Assembly: GCA_030427485.1 (NCBI GenBank)
Contig: JAUICG010000001.1
Coordinates: 62,001 to 126,000, forward strand
Reading direction: 5' to 3'
DNA: 64,000 bases
DNA from: Gammaproteobacteria bacterium
GTDB lineage: Bacteria; Pseudomonadota; Gammaproteobacteria; Pseudomonadales; Halieaceae
Shown here: piece after piece, positions 48,290-57,799 of the stretch
How positions within the stretch are numbered: the stretch's first letter is position 1
How the letters are laid out: every line of letters begins with the position of its first letter
Notes under the pieces: generated by a model
The model's input: the letters and a program-made list of their open reading frames with translations, nothing else
Databases searched by the model: none
What the model was told of the DNA's origin: nothing
Translations under genes and position numbers: made by a program

Positions 48290-49558
48290 TCACTTGCGCT
48301 TCATCGATTTGAAGAACTCTTCGTTCGTCTTGGTATCCTTGAGCTTGTCCGACAAAAATTCGATTGCCGGTGTATCTTCCATGCCGTGCAGCAGCTTGCG
48401 CAGAATCCACATGCGTTGCAGCTCGTCCTCGGCGGTCAGCAATTCCTCGCGCCGCGTACCGGAGCGGCGAATATTGATGGCCGGGTAGATGCGCTTTTCC
48501 GCGATCTTGCGATCGAGGTGTAATTCCAGGTTGCCGGTACCCTTGAACTCCTCGTAGATCACCTCGTCCATCTTCGAACCCGTATCGATCAGCGCAGTCG
48601 CGATGATGGACAGGCTGCCGCCTTCCTCGATGTTTCGCGCCGCACCAAAGAAACGCTTGGGACGTTCCAGCGCATGGGCGTCGACGCCGCCCGTCAACAC
48701 CTTGCCGGAGCTGGGAATGACAGTGTTGTAGGCGCGTGCCAGGCGCGTAATCGAGTCCAGCAGGATAACCACGTCCCGTTTGTGTTCCACCAGCCGCTTC
48801 GCTTTTTCGATCACCATATCGGCCACCTGCACATGGCGCGAGGGCGGTTCATCGAACGTGGAGGCCACAACCTCGGCGCCGCGCACGCCCACGGAGCGCT
48901 GCATTTCCGTTACCTCTTCCGGACGCTCATCGATCAGCAACACGATGATGTAGCACTCGGGGTTGTTAGTGATGATCGCCTGGGCGATATTCTGCATCAT
49001 GATGGTTTTACCCGCCTTGGGCGGTGCGACCAGCAGGCCCCGCTGGCCCTTTCCGATGGGAGACACCAGGTCGATAATGCGGCCGGTCAGGTCCTCGGTA
49101 CTTCCATTGCCCGTTTCCAGCGTGAGACGCTCGTCGGGGAAGAGTGGGGTGAGGTTTTCGAAGAGAATCTTGTGCTTGGAGTTTTCCGGCCGGTCGAGAT
49201 TGACCTTGTCTATCTTCAGCAGCGCGAAGTAGCGTTCGCTATCCTTGGGGGGGCGAATCTTGCCGGAAATGGTGTCGCCGGTGCGCAGGTTGAAACGGCG
49301 GATCTGGCTGGGCGAGACATAGATATCATCGGGCCCGGCCAGATAGGAACTGTCGGCGGAGCGCAGGAATCCAAAGCCATCCTGCAAGATTTCCAGCACA
49401 CCGTCGCCGTAGATGTCTTCGCCGCTTTTCGCGTGGTGCTTCAGCACCGCAAAAATAATGTCCTGTTTGCGCGAGCGGGCCATGTTATCCAGGCCCATTT
49501 CCTTGGCAATGTCGATGATTTCTTGAGTGGATTTGGTCTTGAGGTCAGTTAGATTCAT
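48290..49558 (-). CDS. rho: transcription termination factor Rho
   Basis: Rho is the hexameric RNA-dependent ATPase that ends transcription, 422 residues against 419 in E. coli. The RNA-binding cold-shock-like domain ([20 protein letters not shown]) is followed by the ATPase with Walker A APPKAGKT and [19 protein letters not shown] at 49558 begins [14 protein letters not shown], the family start; a longer frame is not conserved. A 240-base leader separates it from trxA upstream, where Rho autoregulation usually acts. Confidence 0.97.
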   Translation of the reverse strand: MNLTDLKTKSTQEIIDIAKEMGLDNMARSRKQDIIFAVLKHHAKSGEDIYGDGVLEILQDGFGFLRSADSSYLAGPDDIYVSPSQIRRFNLRTGDTISGKIRPPKDSERYFALLKIDKVNLDRPENSKHKILFENLTPLFPDERLTLETGNGSTEDLTGRIIDLVSPIGKGQRGLLVAPPKAGKTIMMQNIAQAIITNNPECYIIVLLIDERPEEVTEMQRSVGVRGAEVVASTFDEPPSRHVQVADMVIEKAKRLVEHKRDVVILLDSITRLARAYNTVIPSSGKVLTGGVDAHALERPKRFFGAARNIEEGGSLSIIATALIDTGSKMDEVIYEEFKGTGNLELHLDRKIAEKRIYPAINIRRSGTRREELLTAEDELQRMWILRKLLHGMEDTPAIEFLSDKLKDTKTNEEFFKSMKRK

Positions 49559-49776
49559 ATGGAAAACAAGTGTGTACGTGTGATTAAAGGAAGGAATCGG
49601 GTATAACCGAACGCTGGTTGGCGATGCCAACAAATATTAGCTGTATAGTGGGTTGCAGAGTTTTTGTTATGGCACAGGAATGTGCGACGGTTTGGAATGT
49701 AGCACGGCCCGCCAGGGCCGTCTACCGATTTTTTCTGGCAATTGGCAGCCCGCCGGGGGGGTACTGCTGCGCGAAA

Positions 49777-49799
49777 GGGCGGGCCCGGTGGTGCCGCCC
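49777..49799 (-). terminator. weak stem-loop after trxA
   Basis: Right at the trxA stop codon the minus strand can form GGGCGG/CCGCCC with an eleven-base loop, followed by only TTT. It may be a weak terminator separating trxA from rho. Confidence 0.35.
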
Positions 49800-50125
49800 T
49801 AGATCACTTCCTGTATGAAATCGGTCAGTTGCGTCTTGGACAGCGCCCCAACCTTGGTTGCCTCAGCGTTGCCGTCCTTGAAAACAATCAAAGTCGGAAT
49901 GCCGCGAATGCCGAACTTTTGCGGAATTTCGGGATTGGCATCCACGTCGACCTTGCAAATCTTCAGCTTGCCGTCGTAATCCGCGGCCAGTTCATCAAGC
50001 ACGGGGGCTATCATCTTGCAGGGTCCGCACCACTCGGCCCAGAAATCCACCAGCACGGGGACCTCGGAATTCAGTACTTCCGCATCAAAGGTGGCATCGC
50101 TCACGTGCACGATCTGATCGCTCAT
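49799..50125 (-). CDS. trxA: thioredoxin 1
   Basis: This is the small cytosolic disulfide reductase, 108 residues. The active site WCGPCK has cysteines at 33 and 36. The cis-proline segment [11 protein letters not shown] is present. A GGAG site precedes the ATG. The trxA-rho order is conserved with E. coli and Pseudomonas. Confidence 0.98.
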   Translation of the reverse strand: MSDQIVHVSDATFDAEVLNSEVPVLVDFWAEWCGPCKMIAPVLDELAADYDGKLKICKVDVDANPEIPQKFGIRGIPTLIVFKDGNAEATKVGALSKTQLTDFIQEVI

Positions 50126-50471
50126 GTTGTTCTCCGGTTCTCTTGCGGCAATTGGTTCCGCGTTATTTCAAGGGCAGCCATAATACCATCGGATGGGTTG
50201 GGCACAACTGGGGAGCTAGAGTATTTTGGCATGCTGATATGTCTAAACGCTATTAGCTGTCGAGTCGATGCTGGCGCAGATTATACTCTGCCGGCCTGCA
50301 AAACGACGAACACTGGCGCCGGACAGCTTGTCCCCCGGCAATCGCTTCCCCGGTACCAGGCTGCGCGCGCCCGCGACCGCTGTCCCGCTGAGAATGTAAC
50401 GCGACCGTGTTAGGCTTGTCAGTTGTATCCAGAGCGACCACCCCGACTCTGGCGGGTCCAAGGGGAGCCCA
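50126..50471. other. divergent intergenic region between trxA and the VTT/reductase gene
   Basis: These 346 bases must hold the promoters of trxA (left) and the fusion gene (right). I could not name a confident promoter, repeat or RNA element. Frames that cover part of it on the minus strand overlap the fusion gene and look like shadows. Confidence 0.5.
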
Positions 50472-52610
50472 TTGCAAACGAAGAAGATAGCAGTCACTGC
50501 CATTGTAGCGCTGGCCATCGGCACCTGGTTTATATTCGATCTCGGCAGCTACCTGCAACTTGATGCGCTCCAGCAAAGCGTTGGCGATCTTCGCCATTGG
50601 TATCGGGGTAATCCCCTGCTGGCAGGGCTGGTTTTTTTTGCATGCTATGTGGCGGTCACCGCGTTGTCGCTGCCGGGCGCAGCCGTGATGACTCTGGCCG
50701 GCGGTGCATTATTCGGATTCTGGTACGCGTTGTTGCTGGTTTCTTTTGCCAGCAGTATAGGCGCCACACTGGCCTTTCTGGTGTCCAGGCTGGTGCTTCG
50801 CGACTGGGTACAGCAGCGTTTCAGCCGCCACCTGCGGGCGGTAAACTCGGGCTTTGAACGAGACGGGGCTTTTTACCTGTTCTCCTTGCGCCTTGTTCCG
50901 ATCTTTCCCTTTTTCCTGATCAACCTGTTGATGGGTCTGTTGCCCCTGCGTACATGGACGTTCTACTGGGTATCGCAGATTGGCATGCTAGCGGGTACTG
51001 CGGTGTATGTGAATGCGGGAACGCAACTCGGCGAACTGCAGTCTCTTTCCGGTATTGTTTCGGCACCGCTGCTGGGGTCTTTTGTACTGCTGGCCGTATT
51101 TCCGTTTCTCGCCCGGTGGTTGCTCGCGTACATTCAGCGTCGCCGTATCCTCGCCCCTTATGCGAAACCGCGAAATTTCGACAATAACCTCATTGTGATC
51201 GGAGCCGGTTCCGCGGGCCTTGTCGCTGCGCTTATCGCCGCCACAGTGAAAGCAAAGGTGACATTGATCGAGCGCCACCGGATGGGTGGTGACTGCCTGA
51301 ACACCGGCTGCGTGCCCAGCAAAGCGCTAATTCGTTCTGCGCGCGTTGCGCAAACCGGGCGGCGCGCGCAGGAATTCGGCCTGGCGCCGATGTCGGTGGC
51401 GGTTGACTTCAGCAGCGTCATGCAACGGGTTCAGAATACCATCAAAACCATCGAGCCCCACGATTCGGTAGAGCGCTTTACCGCGCTGGGCGTGGATTGT
51501 GTGAGCGGTGACGCGCGTATCGTTTCTCCCTGGGCAGTGGAGGTGAACGGGCAGACGTTGACGGCACGCAACATAGTGATTGCCAGCGGTGCGCGCCCGC
51601 GCGTGCCCGACATTCCCGGCCTGGCGACGATCGACTATCTCACGTCCGATAGCGTCTGGGAGCTTGCCGATTTGCCTGAACGGTTGCTGGTGCTGGGTGC
51701 GGGTCCCATCGGTTGTGAACTGGCCCAGGCCTTTGCCGAACTTGGCAGCCGTGTCACTCTGGTGACGCATGCCGATCGAATCCTGCCGCGTGAGGATCCC
51801 GAAGTCGCCGCTCTGGTTTCCGCCGCCCTAGAACGGCGGCAGGTGAAAATCCATCAGAACACGGAGCCGCTCAGGTTTGAAGATGGCGAGGGCGGTCGAC
51901 GGGTTGTAGTCGGCACGTTCGACGGGGAGCAGAGCATCAGCTTTACCCATGTTTTGCTTGCGGTTGGACGCAGTGCGAACGTGGAGGGAATGGGGCTGCG
52001 GGAGTTGGGTATTGATCTCGGTCCGTCCGGCACGATCGAGGTGGACGAATACCTTTGTACCGCCATTCCCACGATTTCTGCCTGTGGCGATGTGGCCGGC
52101 CCCTATCAGTTCACTCACATGGCCAGCCACCAGGCCTGGTACGCAGCGGTGAACGCACTGTTCGGACGCTTTCGTCGTTTCAAGGTCGACTACTCCGTGG
52201 TGCCTTGGGCGACATTTACCGATCCGGAGGTGGCGCGGGTGGGCCTCAGCGAGGACGAGGCACGCAGCCGGCAGATTGCAGTTGAAGTAACCCGCTACGA
52301 TCTCGGGGGCCTTGACCGGGCGATTGCCGATGGCGAGGCGAGCGGATTCATCAAAGTGCTGACCGAACCGGGTCGCGATCGTATTCTCGGCGCCACCGTC
52401 GTTGGCTACCACGCCGCGGAGTTGATCAACGAGTTTGTATTGGCTATGAAGCACAATCTCGGCCTGGGTAAAATACTGGGAACCATTCATATTTATCCGA
52501 CGTTGAGCGAAGGCAACAAGTTTGTCGCCGGTGAATGGCGCAAGGCGCGCAAACCAGAGGGCCTGCTGCGCTGGGTGGAGCGGTATCATCGGTGGAGTCG
52601 GGGCCGATAG
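50472..52610 (+). CDS. VTT/DedA-like membrane domain fused to a pyridine nucleotide-disulfide oxidoreductase
   Basis: This 712-residue protein joins two modules. Residues about 1-225 form a TVP38/TMEM64 (VTT) membrane domain: 'LPGAAVMTLAGGALFGFWYA' and 'FSLRLVPIFPFFLINLLMG' are the family motifs. From about 238 there is a mercuric/dihydrolipoamide-reductase-like flavoprotein with the FAD motif VIGAGSAGLVAAL, the redox pair Cys275/Cys280 in GGDCLNTGCVPSKA and the C-terminal HIYPTLSE active-site histidine. TTG at 50472 follows GGGGAG. The fusion puts a dithiol flavoenzyme at the inner membrane. Similar fusions occur in proteobacteria, but the substrate is unknown. No mer genes are nearby. Confidence 0.92.
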   Translation: MQTKKIAVTAIVALAIGTWFIFDLGSYLQLDALQQSVGDLRHWYRGNPLLAGLVFFACYVAVTALSLPGAAVMTLAGGALFGFWYALLLVSFASSIGATLAFLVSRLVLRDWVQQRFSRHLRAVNSGFERDGAFYLFSLRLVPIFPFFLINLLMGLLPLRTWTFYWVSQIGMLAGTAVYVNAGTQLGELQSLSGIVSAPLLGSFVLLAVFPFLARWLLAYIQRRRILAPYAKPRNFDNNLIVIGAGSAGLVAALIAATVKAKVTLIERHRMGGDCLNTGCVPSKALIRSARVAQTGRRAQEFGLAPMSVAVDFSSVMQRVQNTIKTIEPHDSVERFTALGVDCVSGDARIVSPWAVEVNGQTLTARNIVIASGARPRVPDIPGLATIDYLTSDSVWELADLPERLLVLGAGPIGCELAQAFAELGSRVTLVTHADRILPREDPEVAALVSAALERRQVKIHQNTEPLRFEDGEGGRRVVVGTFDGEQSISFTHVLLAVGRSANVEGMGLRELGIDLGPSGTIEVDEYLCTAIPTISACGDVAGPYQFTHMASHQAWYAAVNALFGRFRRFKVDYSVVPWATFTDPEVARVGLSEDEARSRQIAVEVTRYDLGGLDRAIADGEASGFIKVLTEPGRDRILGATVVGYHAAELINEFVLAMKHNLGLGKILGTIHIYPTLSEGNKFVAGEWRKARKPEGLLRWVERYHRWSRGR

Positions 52611-52705
52611 CTCCACCGTGAACAGCGTCCTGCTGAAGGTCACGCCGACCGGGGCGCTTCGTAAACGTAGTTTTTAAGTGACATTACCAGAGAGGGAGAA
52701 AACAT

Positions 52706-53359
52706 ATGACCAGGGTTGCCGTAGTGCTAGCAGGATGCGGTGTTTACGATGGGGCGGAGATAAACGAGGCAGTGCTGTCACTGCTGTGCCTTGAACAGCA
52801 GGGCGCAAGCTACGAGTGCTTTGCCCCGGATATCCAACAGATGCACGTGATCAACCATCTCACAGGAGAGCCTGCAGAGGGTGAATCCCGCAATGTGCTG
52901 GTGGAGGCGGCCCGCATCGCGCGCGGCAATATCCGGGACATCAGGGAGGCCGCCGCGTCGGATTTCGATGCGCTGCTGGTGCCGGGTGGCTTCGGCGCGG
53001 CAAAAAACCTCAGCAATTTTGCCGTGGCGGGCGCGGGGATGGACGTCCAGCCGGACTTCCTGCAACTGGCGCGCGCTTTCCATGAGAGCGGCAAGCCGAT
53101 TGGTCTGGTTTGTATCGCGCCGGTGATGGCTGCCGCCATCTGTGGTGAAGGTGTGCGCTGTACCATCGGCAACGATGCCGATACCGCTGCGGCGATCGGC
53201 GCAATGGGCGGCGAGCACCTGCAGTGCCCGGTCTCGGAGGCACGTGTTGACACGGAGCGTAAACTGGTCACGACACCGGCCTATATGCTGGCAGGCAAGG
53301 TATCGGAAGCCTATGCGGGAATCAGCGCCTGCGTGAAAGAGGTGCTGGCGCTGGCCTGA
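52706..53359 (+). CDS. elbB: isoprenoid biosynthesis glyoxalase ElbB
   Basis: This DJ-1/PfpI-superfamily protein has 217 residues, the ElbB length. The nucleophile cysteine is in GLVCIAPVMAAA after the elbow. The motif VPGGFGAAKNLSNFA is typical of ElbB. E. coli ElbB has weak glyoxalase activity and is linked by name to isoprenoid yield. A GAGGGAG site precedes the ATG. It is five bases before the GIY-YIG gene. Confidence 0.94.
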   Translation: MTRVAVVLAGCGVYDGAEINEAVLSLLCLEQQGASYECFAPDIQQMHVINHLTGEPAEGESRNVLVEAARIARGNIRDIREAAASDFDALLVPGGFGAAKNLSNFAVAGAGMDVQPDFLQLARAFHESGKPIGLVCIAPVMAAAICGEGVRCTIGNDADTAAAIGAMGGEHLQCPVSEARVDTERKLVTTPAYMLAGKVSEAYAGISACVKEVLALA

Positions 53360-53363
53360 CGCC

Positions 53364-53618
53364 ATGGATGCGGCCTGGCATGTGTACATTCTCCAGTGCG
53401 CCGATGGCTCCCTGTATACCGGGGTGGCGAGGGACTTGCAGCGCCGCTTGCGGCAACACAACGGTTCGCTGGCCGGCGGCCCCCGGTATACCCGTGGTCG
53501 CCGCCCGGTGCAACTGGTGTGGTCGGCTGTGGAGCCGGATCGCGGCGCCGCCCAGCGGCGCGAGGCGATCATCAAGAACCTGAGTCGCGCCGAAAAGTTG
53601 CGTTTGTTGCGAGCCTGA
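53364..53618 (+). CDS. GIY-YIG domain protein (UPF0213, YhbQ-like)
   Basis: This 84-residue single-domain protein has the GIY-YIG core, here as HVYILQCADGSLYTGVARDL with a following R-x3-H segment (RRLRQHN) and the glutamate in EPDRGAAQRREAIIKNL. Stand-alone UPF0213 members are small nucleases of uncertain role, possibly in DNA repair. It starts after the elbB stop with almost no gap. Start ATG at 53364 is clear. Confidence 0.88.
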   Translation: MDAAWHVYILQCADGSLYTGVARDLQRRLRQHNGSLAGGPRYTRGRRPVQLVWSAVEPDRGAAQRREAIIKNLSRAEKLRLLRA

Positions 53619-53680
53619 CTTCGTGATGTTCAGGCGCTGAACGGCACCTCCTCATTGCGATTCTCAGGCATGAGATTGCG

Positions 53681-55579
53681 CTACTCGTCAGGTCTCGTCT
53701 GCGCCAACTCTTCCAGTTGCTGCTGTTGCTCCAGCCACAGTTCGTCCAGTTCCGCGGCGCGAGTTTTCAACTCCCCTTCGCGTTTCAGCAACTCGGCAAG
53801 GATCTGTTTGTTGTCTTCGGTATACAGGGCAGTGTCGCTCAACTGTTCGCGCAGCGCTTGCAGTGCGAGGTCAACTTCCGACATTTGTGCCTCGGTCTTG
53901 CTCACCTGCTTTTGTAGCGGGCGCAGCTTGTCGCGCTGGGTGGCCGCTTGCTGGCGTTTTTCCCGGCGTGAACTCTCTGGCGCCGCCACTTCACGTTTTT
54001 CCGCAGGTTTGTAGCTTGACAGAATCCAGCGCTCGTAGCCCTCGAGGTCGTCGCGGTACTCTTCCACGCGGCCATCGTGTACCAACAGTAACTCTTCAGC
54101 GGTGTTGCGCAGCATATGGCGGTCGTGACTGACCAGTACCAGCGCCCCCTCGTAAGATTGTAGAGCGACCTCCATCGCGTGACGCATATCCAGGTCCAGG
54201 TGATTGGTGGGTTCGTCCAGTACCAGCAGGTTGGGTTTTTGCCAGACCACCATGGCCAGTGCGAGCCGGGCTTTTTCGCCGCCCGAAAAAGGCGCGATCG
54301 CCGCAGTGGCCGCGTCGCCGCGGAAATTGAAACCGCCGAGGAAATTCAATATATCCTGTTCCCTGGCCGTGGGGCTGAGCCTTTGCAGGTGCAGGGCGGG
54401 GCTGGCCTGCAAATCCAGTGCCTCCAGTTGCTGCTGGTCAAAATAACCAATGCCCAGATGTTCACCGGTGCTGCGGCTACCGCCGAGCAGCGGCAGCTCA
54501 CCGATAAGACTTTTCAGCAAAGTGGATTTGCCGGCGCCGTTGCGCCCCAACAAACCGTAACGACTGCCCGGGCGCAACTGCAGGTTCACGCCGCGCAGCA
54601 CCGTTGCGCTGCCGTAGCCGAGGGTCGCCTCGTCCAGCCTCAGCAGTGGGTCGCTGCTGCGGGCCGGCGCCGGAAAGCTGAAATCAAAAGGAGAGTCGGC
54701 ATGGGCCGGTGCCAGTGCCTGCATCCGTTCCAGTTCCTTGAGGCGACTCTGGGCCTGTTTGGCTTTCGAAGCCTTGTAGCGAAAGCGACGCACGAAGTCG
54801 TCGATTTCCGCGATGCGGCGCTGTTGCTTTTCGTAGTTGGCCTGTTGATTGGCCTGGCGCTCGGCGCGCATTCGCTCGAAATCGGAGTAATCTCCCTTGT
54901 AGGTGGAGAGCTGTCGCTGTTCGATGTGCAGTACGCGCTCACAGGTGGCATCGATAAAATCCCTGTCGTGGGAAATCATCAACAGGGTGCCGGGATACTG
55001 TTGCAACCACTGTTGCAGCCATAATGTGGCATCGAGGTCGAGGTGGTTGGTAGGCTCATCCAGCAGCAGCACGTCGGAGGGTGTCATCAGCGCGCGGGCA
55101 AGGTTGAGCCGGATGCGCCAGCCGCCGGAAAAATCACTGACCGGACGGGCAGCGGCATCCTCGGCGAACCCCAACCCCTGCAATAGTCGCTGCGCCCGCC
55201 GTTCGGCGCTGTACCCGTCAATTTCTTCCAGCAGGCTGTGAATACGAGCAGCCTGGTCAAATTGTCCGGCGCTCTCCAGTGCAGCCACTTCGTCGCGCAA
55301 CCCGGCGAGTTCCCGGTCGCCGCGCCATACGAACTCGCCCGCAGGGAGCGCGGTGGCGCGTATCTCCTGCGCCATGTGCGACAGCCGCAGCGAATTCATA
55401 CCTTCGATTTCGCCGCTGTCGTGACCCAACTCACCGACCAGGAGGGCGAAGAGGCTGGACTTGCCACAGCCATTTGCGCCAATCAGCGCCAGTCGCTGAC
55501 CGGGCTGTATGGTGACATTGGCATCCTGCAGCAGCAGTTTGCTGCCGCGGCGCAGGGCGATATCGCGCAGTATAATCAT
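53681..55579 (-). CDS. yheS: ABC-F family ATPase YheS
   Basis: This ABC-F protein has two ATPase domains and no membrane part, 632 residues, close to E. coli YheS. ABC-F proteins bind the ribosome E-site and modulate translation. Walker A motifs GANGCGKSS and GRNGAGKST and signatures FSGGWRIRLNLARAL and FSGGEKARLALAM are present. The linker (about 230-290) holds the arm/P-site tip. A C-terminal charged coiled coil (about 530-632) fits the YheS type. It is divergent from the TIGR02444 gene, as in Pseudomonas. Confidence 0.95.
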   Translation of the reverse strand: MIILRDIALRRGSKLLLQDANVTIQPGQRLALIGANGCGKSSLFALLVGELGHDSGEIEGMNSLRLSHMAQEIRATALPAGEFVWRGDRELAGLRDEVAALESAGQFDQAARIHSLLEEIDGYSAERRAQRLLQGLGFAEDAAARPVSDFSGGWRIRLNLARALMTPSDVLLLDEPTNHLDLDATLWLQQWLQQYPGTLLMISHDRDFIDATCERVLHIEQRQLSTYKGDYSDFERMRAERQANQQANYEKQQRRIAEIDDFVRRFRYKASKAKQAQSRLKELERMQALAPAHADSPFDFSFPAPARSSDPLLRLDEATLGYGSATVLRGVNLQLRPGSRYGLLGRNGAGKSTLLKSLIGELPLLGGSRSTGEHLGIGYFDQQQLEALDLQASPALHLQRLSPTAREQDILNFLGGFNFRGDAATAAIAPFSGGEKARLALAMVVWQKPNLLVLDEPTNHLDLDMRHAMEVALQSYEGALVLVSHDRHMLRNTAEELLLVHDGRVEEYRDDLEGYERWILSSYKPAEKREVAAPESSRREKRQQAATQRDKLRPLQKQVSKTEAQMSEVDLALQALREQLSDTALYTEDNKQILAELLKREGELKTRAAELDELWLEQQQQLEELAQTRPDE

Positions 55580-55757
55580 GAGGCCGCGAATTCTACCCGC
55601 CGGGCGGTCCGCGGGCCAGTGCCGCGAGCCCGCTCAAACCCTGATGTCACGCAGTTTGGCCGCAGCCAGCCCATCAAGGCCGCTTCGCCTCAATGCTGGT
55701 CTGTGCCGGTAGCGCTGGTGTAAGCTCCAGAATGAATAGTGTCAAGGCGGACACCTC

Positions 55758-56225
55758 ATGGGCAACCCGTTGTGGGAGTATTCAGTGGCTACCTATCGCG
55801 TGGAGGAGGTTGCGGCAGCCTGTCTCACACTGCAGGATGCGTTCGCTGTGGATGTAAACCTGTTGCTGTATGCCGCCTGGCTGGCGCACAGCAATCGACG
55901 CCTCAGTGCCGACCACCTGAAAGCCGTGGACGAGTTGGTCGGGGAATGGCGGGAGAGCGTGGTGCAGCCGCTGCGCGCACTGCGGCGGCAACTGCGGGGC
56001 TACCAACAGGCGGCAGGCGTGCGTGAAGAAATCAAGGCGCTGGAGCTGCGCGCCGAGCGCGAACAACAGGATATGATGCATGCATTCCATCGATGTGCCG
56101 CGGAGTTGGTTCGGGACGTTTGTCCCATGCATGACAACCTGGCACAGGTGGCGCTACTGGCCAGTCCCGGCACCAGGGACTGGGAGCGCGAGATCGGCCG
56201 CCTGGCCCGCTTGATTTCGCCGTGA
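55758..56225 (+). CDS. TIGR02444 family protein
   Basis: This 155-residue cytosolic protein opens with NPLWEYSVATYRVEEVAAACL and has the LLLYAAWLA segment typical of TIGR02444, a family of unknown function in gammaproteobacteria. It has three or more helices, with a charged coiled-coil stretch near residues 95-115. It is divergent from yheS, its usual neighbour. An AAGGCGGA site precedes the ATG. Confidence 0.85.
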   Translation: MGNPLWEYSVATYRVEEVAAACLTLQDAFAVDVNLLLYAAWLAHSNRRLSADHLKAVDELVGEWRESVVQPLRALRRQLRGYQQAAGVREEIKALELRAEREQQDMMHAFHRCAAELVRDVCPMHDNLAQVALLASPGTRDWEREIGRLARLISP

Positions 56226-56418
56226 GGCAGGGGTGGCGCCTGAGAGAGGCGGGTAGTAAGATGGGCCCCCACTGCGATGGCTGACTTTCCTGCCCGACGG
56301 GATGGGAACTTCACGCGATGCGTCAGGTCTGAGGTGTGGAAGACGCAGCGGGCACACTCTCGCGGTGACAGGAGAATTTGCAATTCTCACGATTTCTTTG
56401 ACGACTATGGAATAAAAT

Positions 56419-57219
56419 ATGAAGACGTATTTACTGCCGCTAGCGCTGGTTAGCGCTGTCGCTTTGCAGGCGTGTGACCAAAAAGCGCCCAATACACCTG
56501 CCGAGAAGCCGGCTGCTGCCGCAGAGACCGCCGCTCCCCCGGCTCTCTCGACCACGGAGCAGCGATTGAGCTACGGTATCGCCTTTGGACTGGGTCAGCG
56601 GATGAAGGCTGACGGCGTCCCGCTTGATGCCACTTCGTTCAGCCTCGGGCTTTCCGATGCGCTGGAGGGCAAGGACTCGCGGATGACCCAGGAAGAAATC
56701 GCCGCCGAGATGCAGGCATACCAGGAGAAAGCCAACGCAGAAAATGCAGCGGCACAGGCGGCGCTGGCCGAAGCCAACGAGGCGGCATCCGCAGCCTACC
56801 TGGCAGCCAACGCGGCTGAAGAAGGGGTGGTTACGACCGAATCCGGGCTGCAGTACAAGGTCGTTACAGAGGGAACCGGTCCCAAGCCAGGCCCGGACGA
56901 TACCGTGGAGGTACACTACCGCGGCACATTGACAGATGGCACGGAATTCGACTCGTCCTACAGTCGCGGTGAGACGGTTACTTTCGGCGTAGGTCAGGTT
57001 ATTCCCGGCTGGACCGAGGCCTTGCAACTGATGCCAGTGGGTTCGAAATGGGAACTGGCGATTCCATCCGACCTGGCCTACGGTGCCGGTGGCGCGGGGC
57101 AGGTGATCGGGCCCAATGCCGCGCTGGTCTTTGAAGTGGAGCTGATCGCCATCCCCAGTGATGACGAGGCTGCGGAGGCGGAGCCTGAGGCGGCAGCGGA
57201 GCCTGCAGCGGCCGAGTAG
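56419..57219 (+). CDS. FKBP-type peptidyl-prolyl isomerase lipoprotein (FklB/Mip type)
   Basis: This periplasmic FKBP isomerase has 266 residues and a lipobox LQAC with the lipidated cysteine at 19. An N-terminal dimerisation domain (about 45-130, ending in an alanine-rich helix) is followed by the FKBP domain (about 145-250: VEVHYRGTLTDGTEFDSS and GWTEALQLMPVGSKWEL). The tail is an acidic Ala/Glu/Pro run. The residue after the cysteine is Asp, which in enterics would keep the lipoprotein in the inner membrane. It is convergent with rsd, with three bases between the stops. Confidence 0.93.
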   Translation: MKTYLLPLALVSAVALQACDQKAPNTPAEKPAAAAETAAPPALSTTEQRLSYGIAFGLGQRMKADGVPLDATSFSLGLSDALEGKDSRMTQEEIAAEMQAYQEKANAENAAAQAALAEANEAASAAYLAANAAEEGVVTTESGLQYKVVTEGTGPKPGPDDTVEVHYRGTLTDGTEFDSSYSRGETVTFGVGQVIPGWTEALQLMPVGSKWELAIPSDLAYGAGGAGQVIGPNAALVFEVELIAIPSDDEAAEAEPEAAAEPAAAE

Positions 57220-57222
57220 GGC

Positions 57223-57708
57223 CTACGCTGACTTTGGCACTTGCGCTACGAGGCGTCGGTGCCGATTGTGAAGGCCGGCGATGAGTTGGTCTTCCAGCAC
57301 GAAGCGCGACTCCAGTACCTCTCCGAGGGCTGACAGGTCGCGCTTTAGTTTTTCCGGCTGGCCGCGCGTTTCAGCGTATTTCTCCTCGTAGGCCAGAATC
57401 ACTTCTGTAGTGTCCCCGATCGAGGGCATCAGTTTCTCCGCCAGTACGCAACTGCCGTCATCAAAGCTTTCGGCTTCATTGATCAATTCGTGGAATACTT
57501 CAAAGTGGCCTACCGAGACGTAGTCCACCAGCAGTTCGCACAGCGCCTGTTGACGTTGCTCCAGCGCTTCGTCATCCCGGTAGTAGTCCAGCGTGACGAT
57601 TATCTCGGTGTATGCGGCCAGCAATGCGCGCCGCTCTTTCAGCCACCGCGTGAGCAATTCCTCTACCACCTCGAAATGCTGTCTTGGGTCGCCGTCATCG
57701 GGGGCCAT
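57223..57708 (-). CDS. rsd: Rsd/AlgQ family anti-sigma-70 factor
   Basis: This is a helical regulator that binds sigma-70 (Rsd) or acts as AlgQ, 161 residues. Motifs HFEVFHELINEAESFDDGS and LEDQLIAGLHNRH are typical. ATG at 57708 has an AGGGAT site. A longer frame to 57960 is rich in Arg and Ser and overlaps dsbB; it is not real coding. The dsbB-rsd order is that of Pseudomonas (dsbB/algQ). Confidence 0.92.
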   Translation of the reverse strand: MAPDDGDPRQHFEVVEELLTRWLKERRALLAAYTEIIVTLDYYRDDEALEQRQQALCELLVDYVSVGHFEVFHELINEAESFDDGSCVLAEKLMPSIGDTTEVILAYEEKYAETRGQPEKLKRDLSALGEVLESRFVLEDQLIAGLHNRHRRLVAQVPKSA

Positions 57709-57799
57709 GGCTGAAATCCCTGCGAGTGAGTTGCACGTCCCAACTATATGACTGTAGGCAGCGCCGGGCAAGCTGTATCGGGATCTACGTCGGGATCTC

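Noticed and set aside
52655..52680. CTTCGTaaACGTAG followed by five T before elbB, terminator-like
   Set aside because: The stem has a mismatch and only a two-base loop, so it is unlikely to be stable.
53681..55579. Calling the ABC-F gene an exporter ATPase or drug-resistance protein
   Set aside because: It has no membrane partner, and length, linker and C-terminal coiled coil match the YheS translation-factor type.
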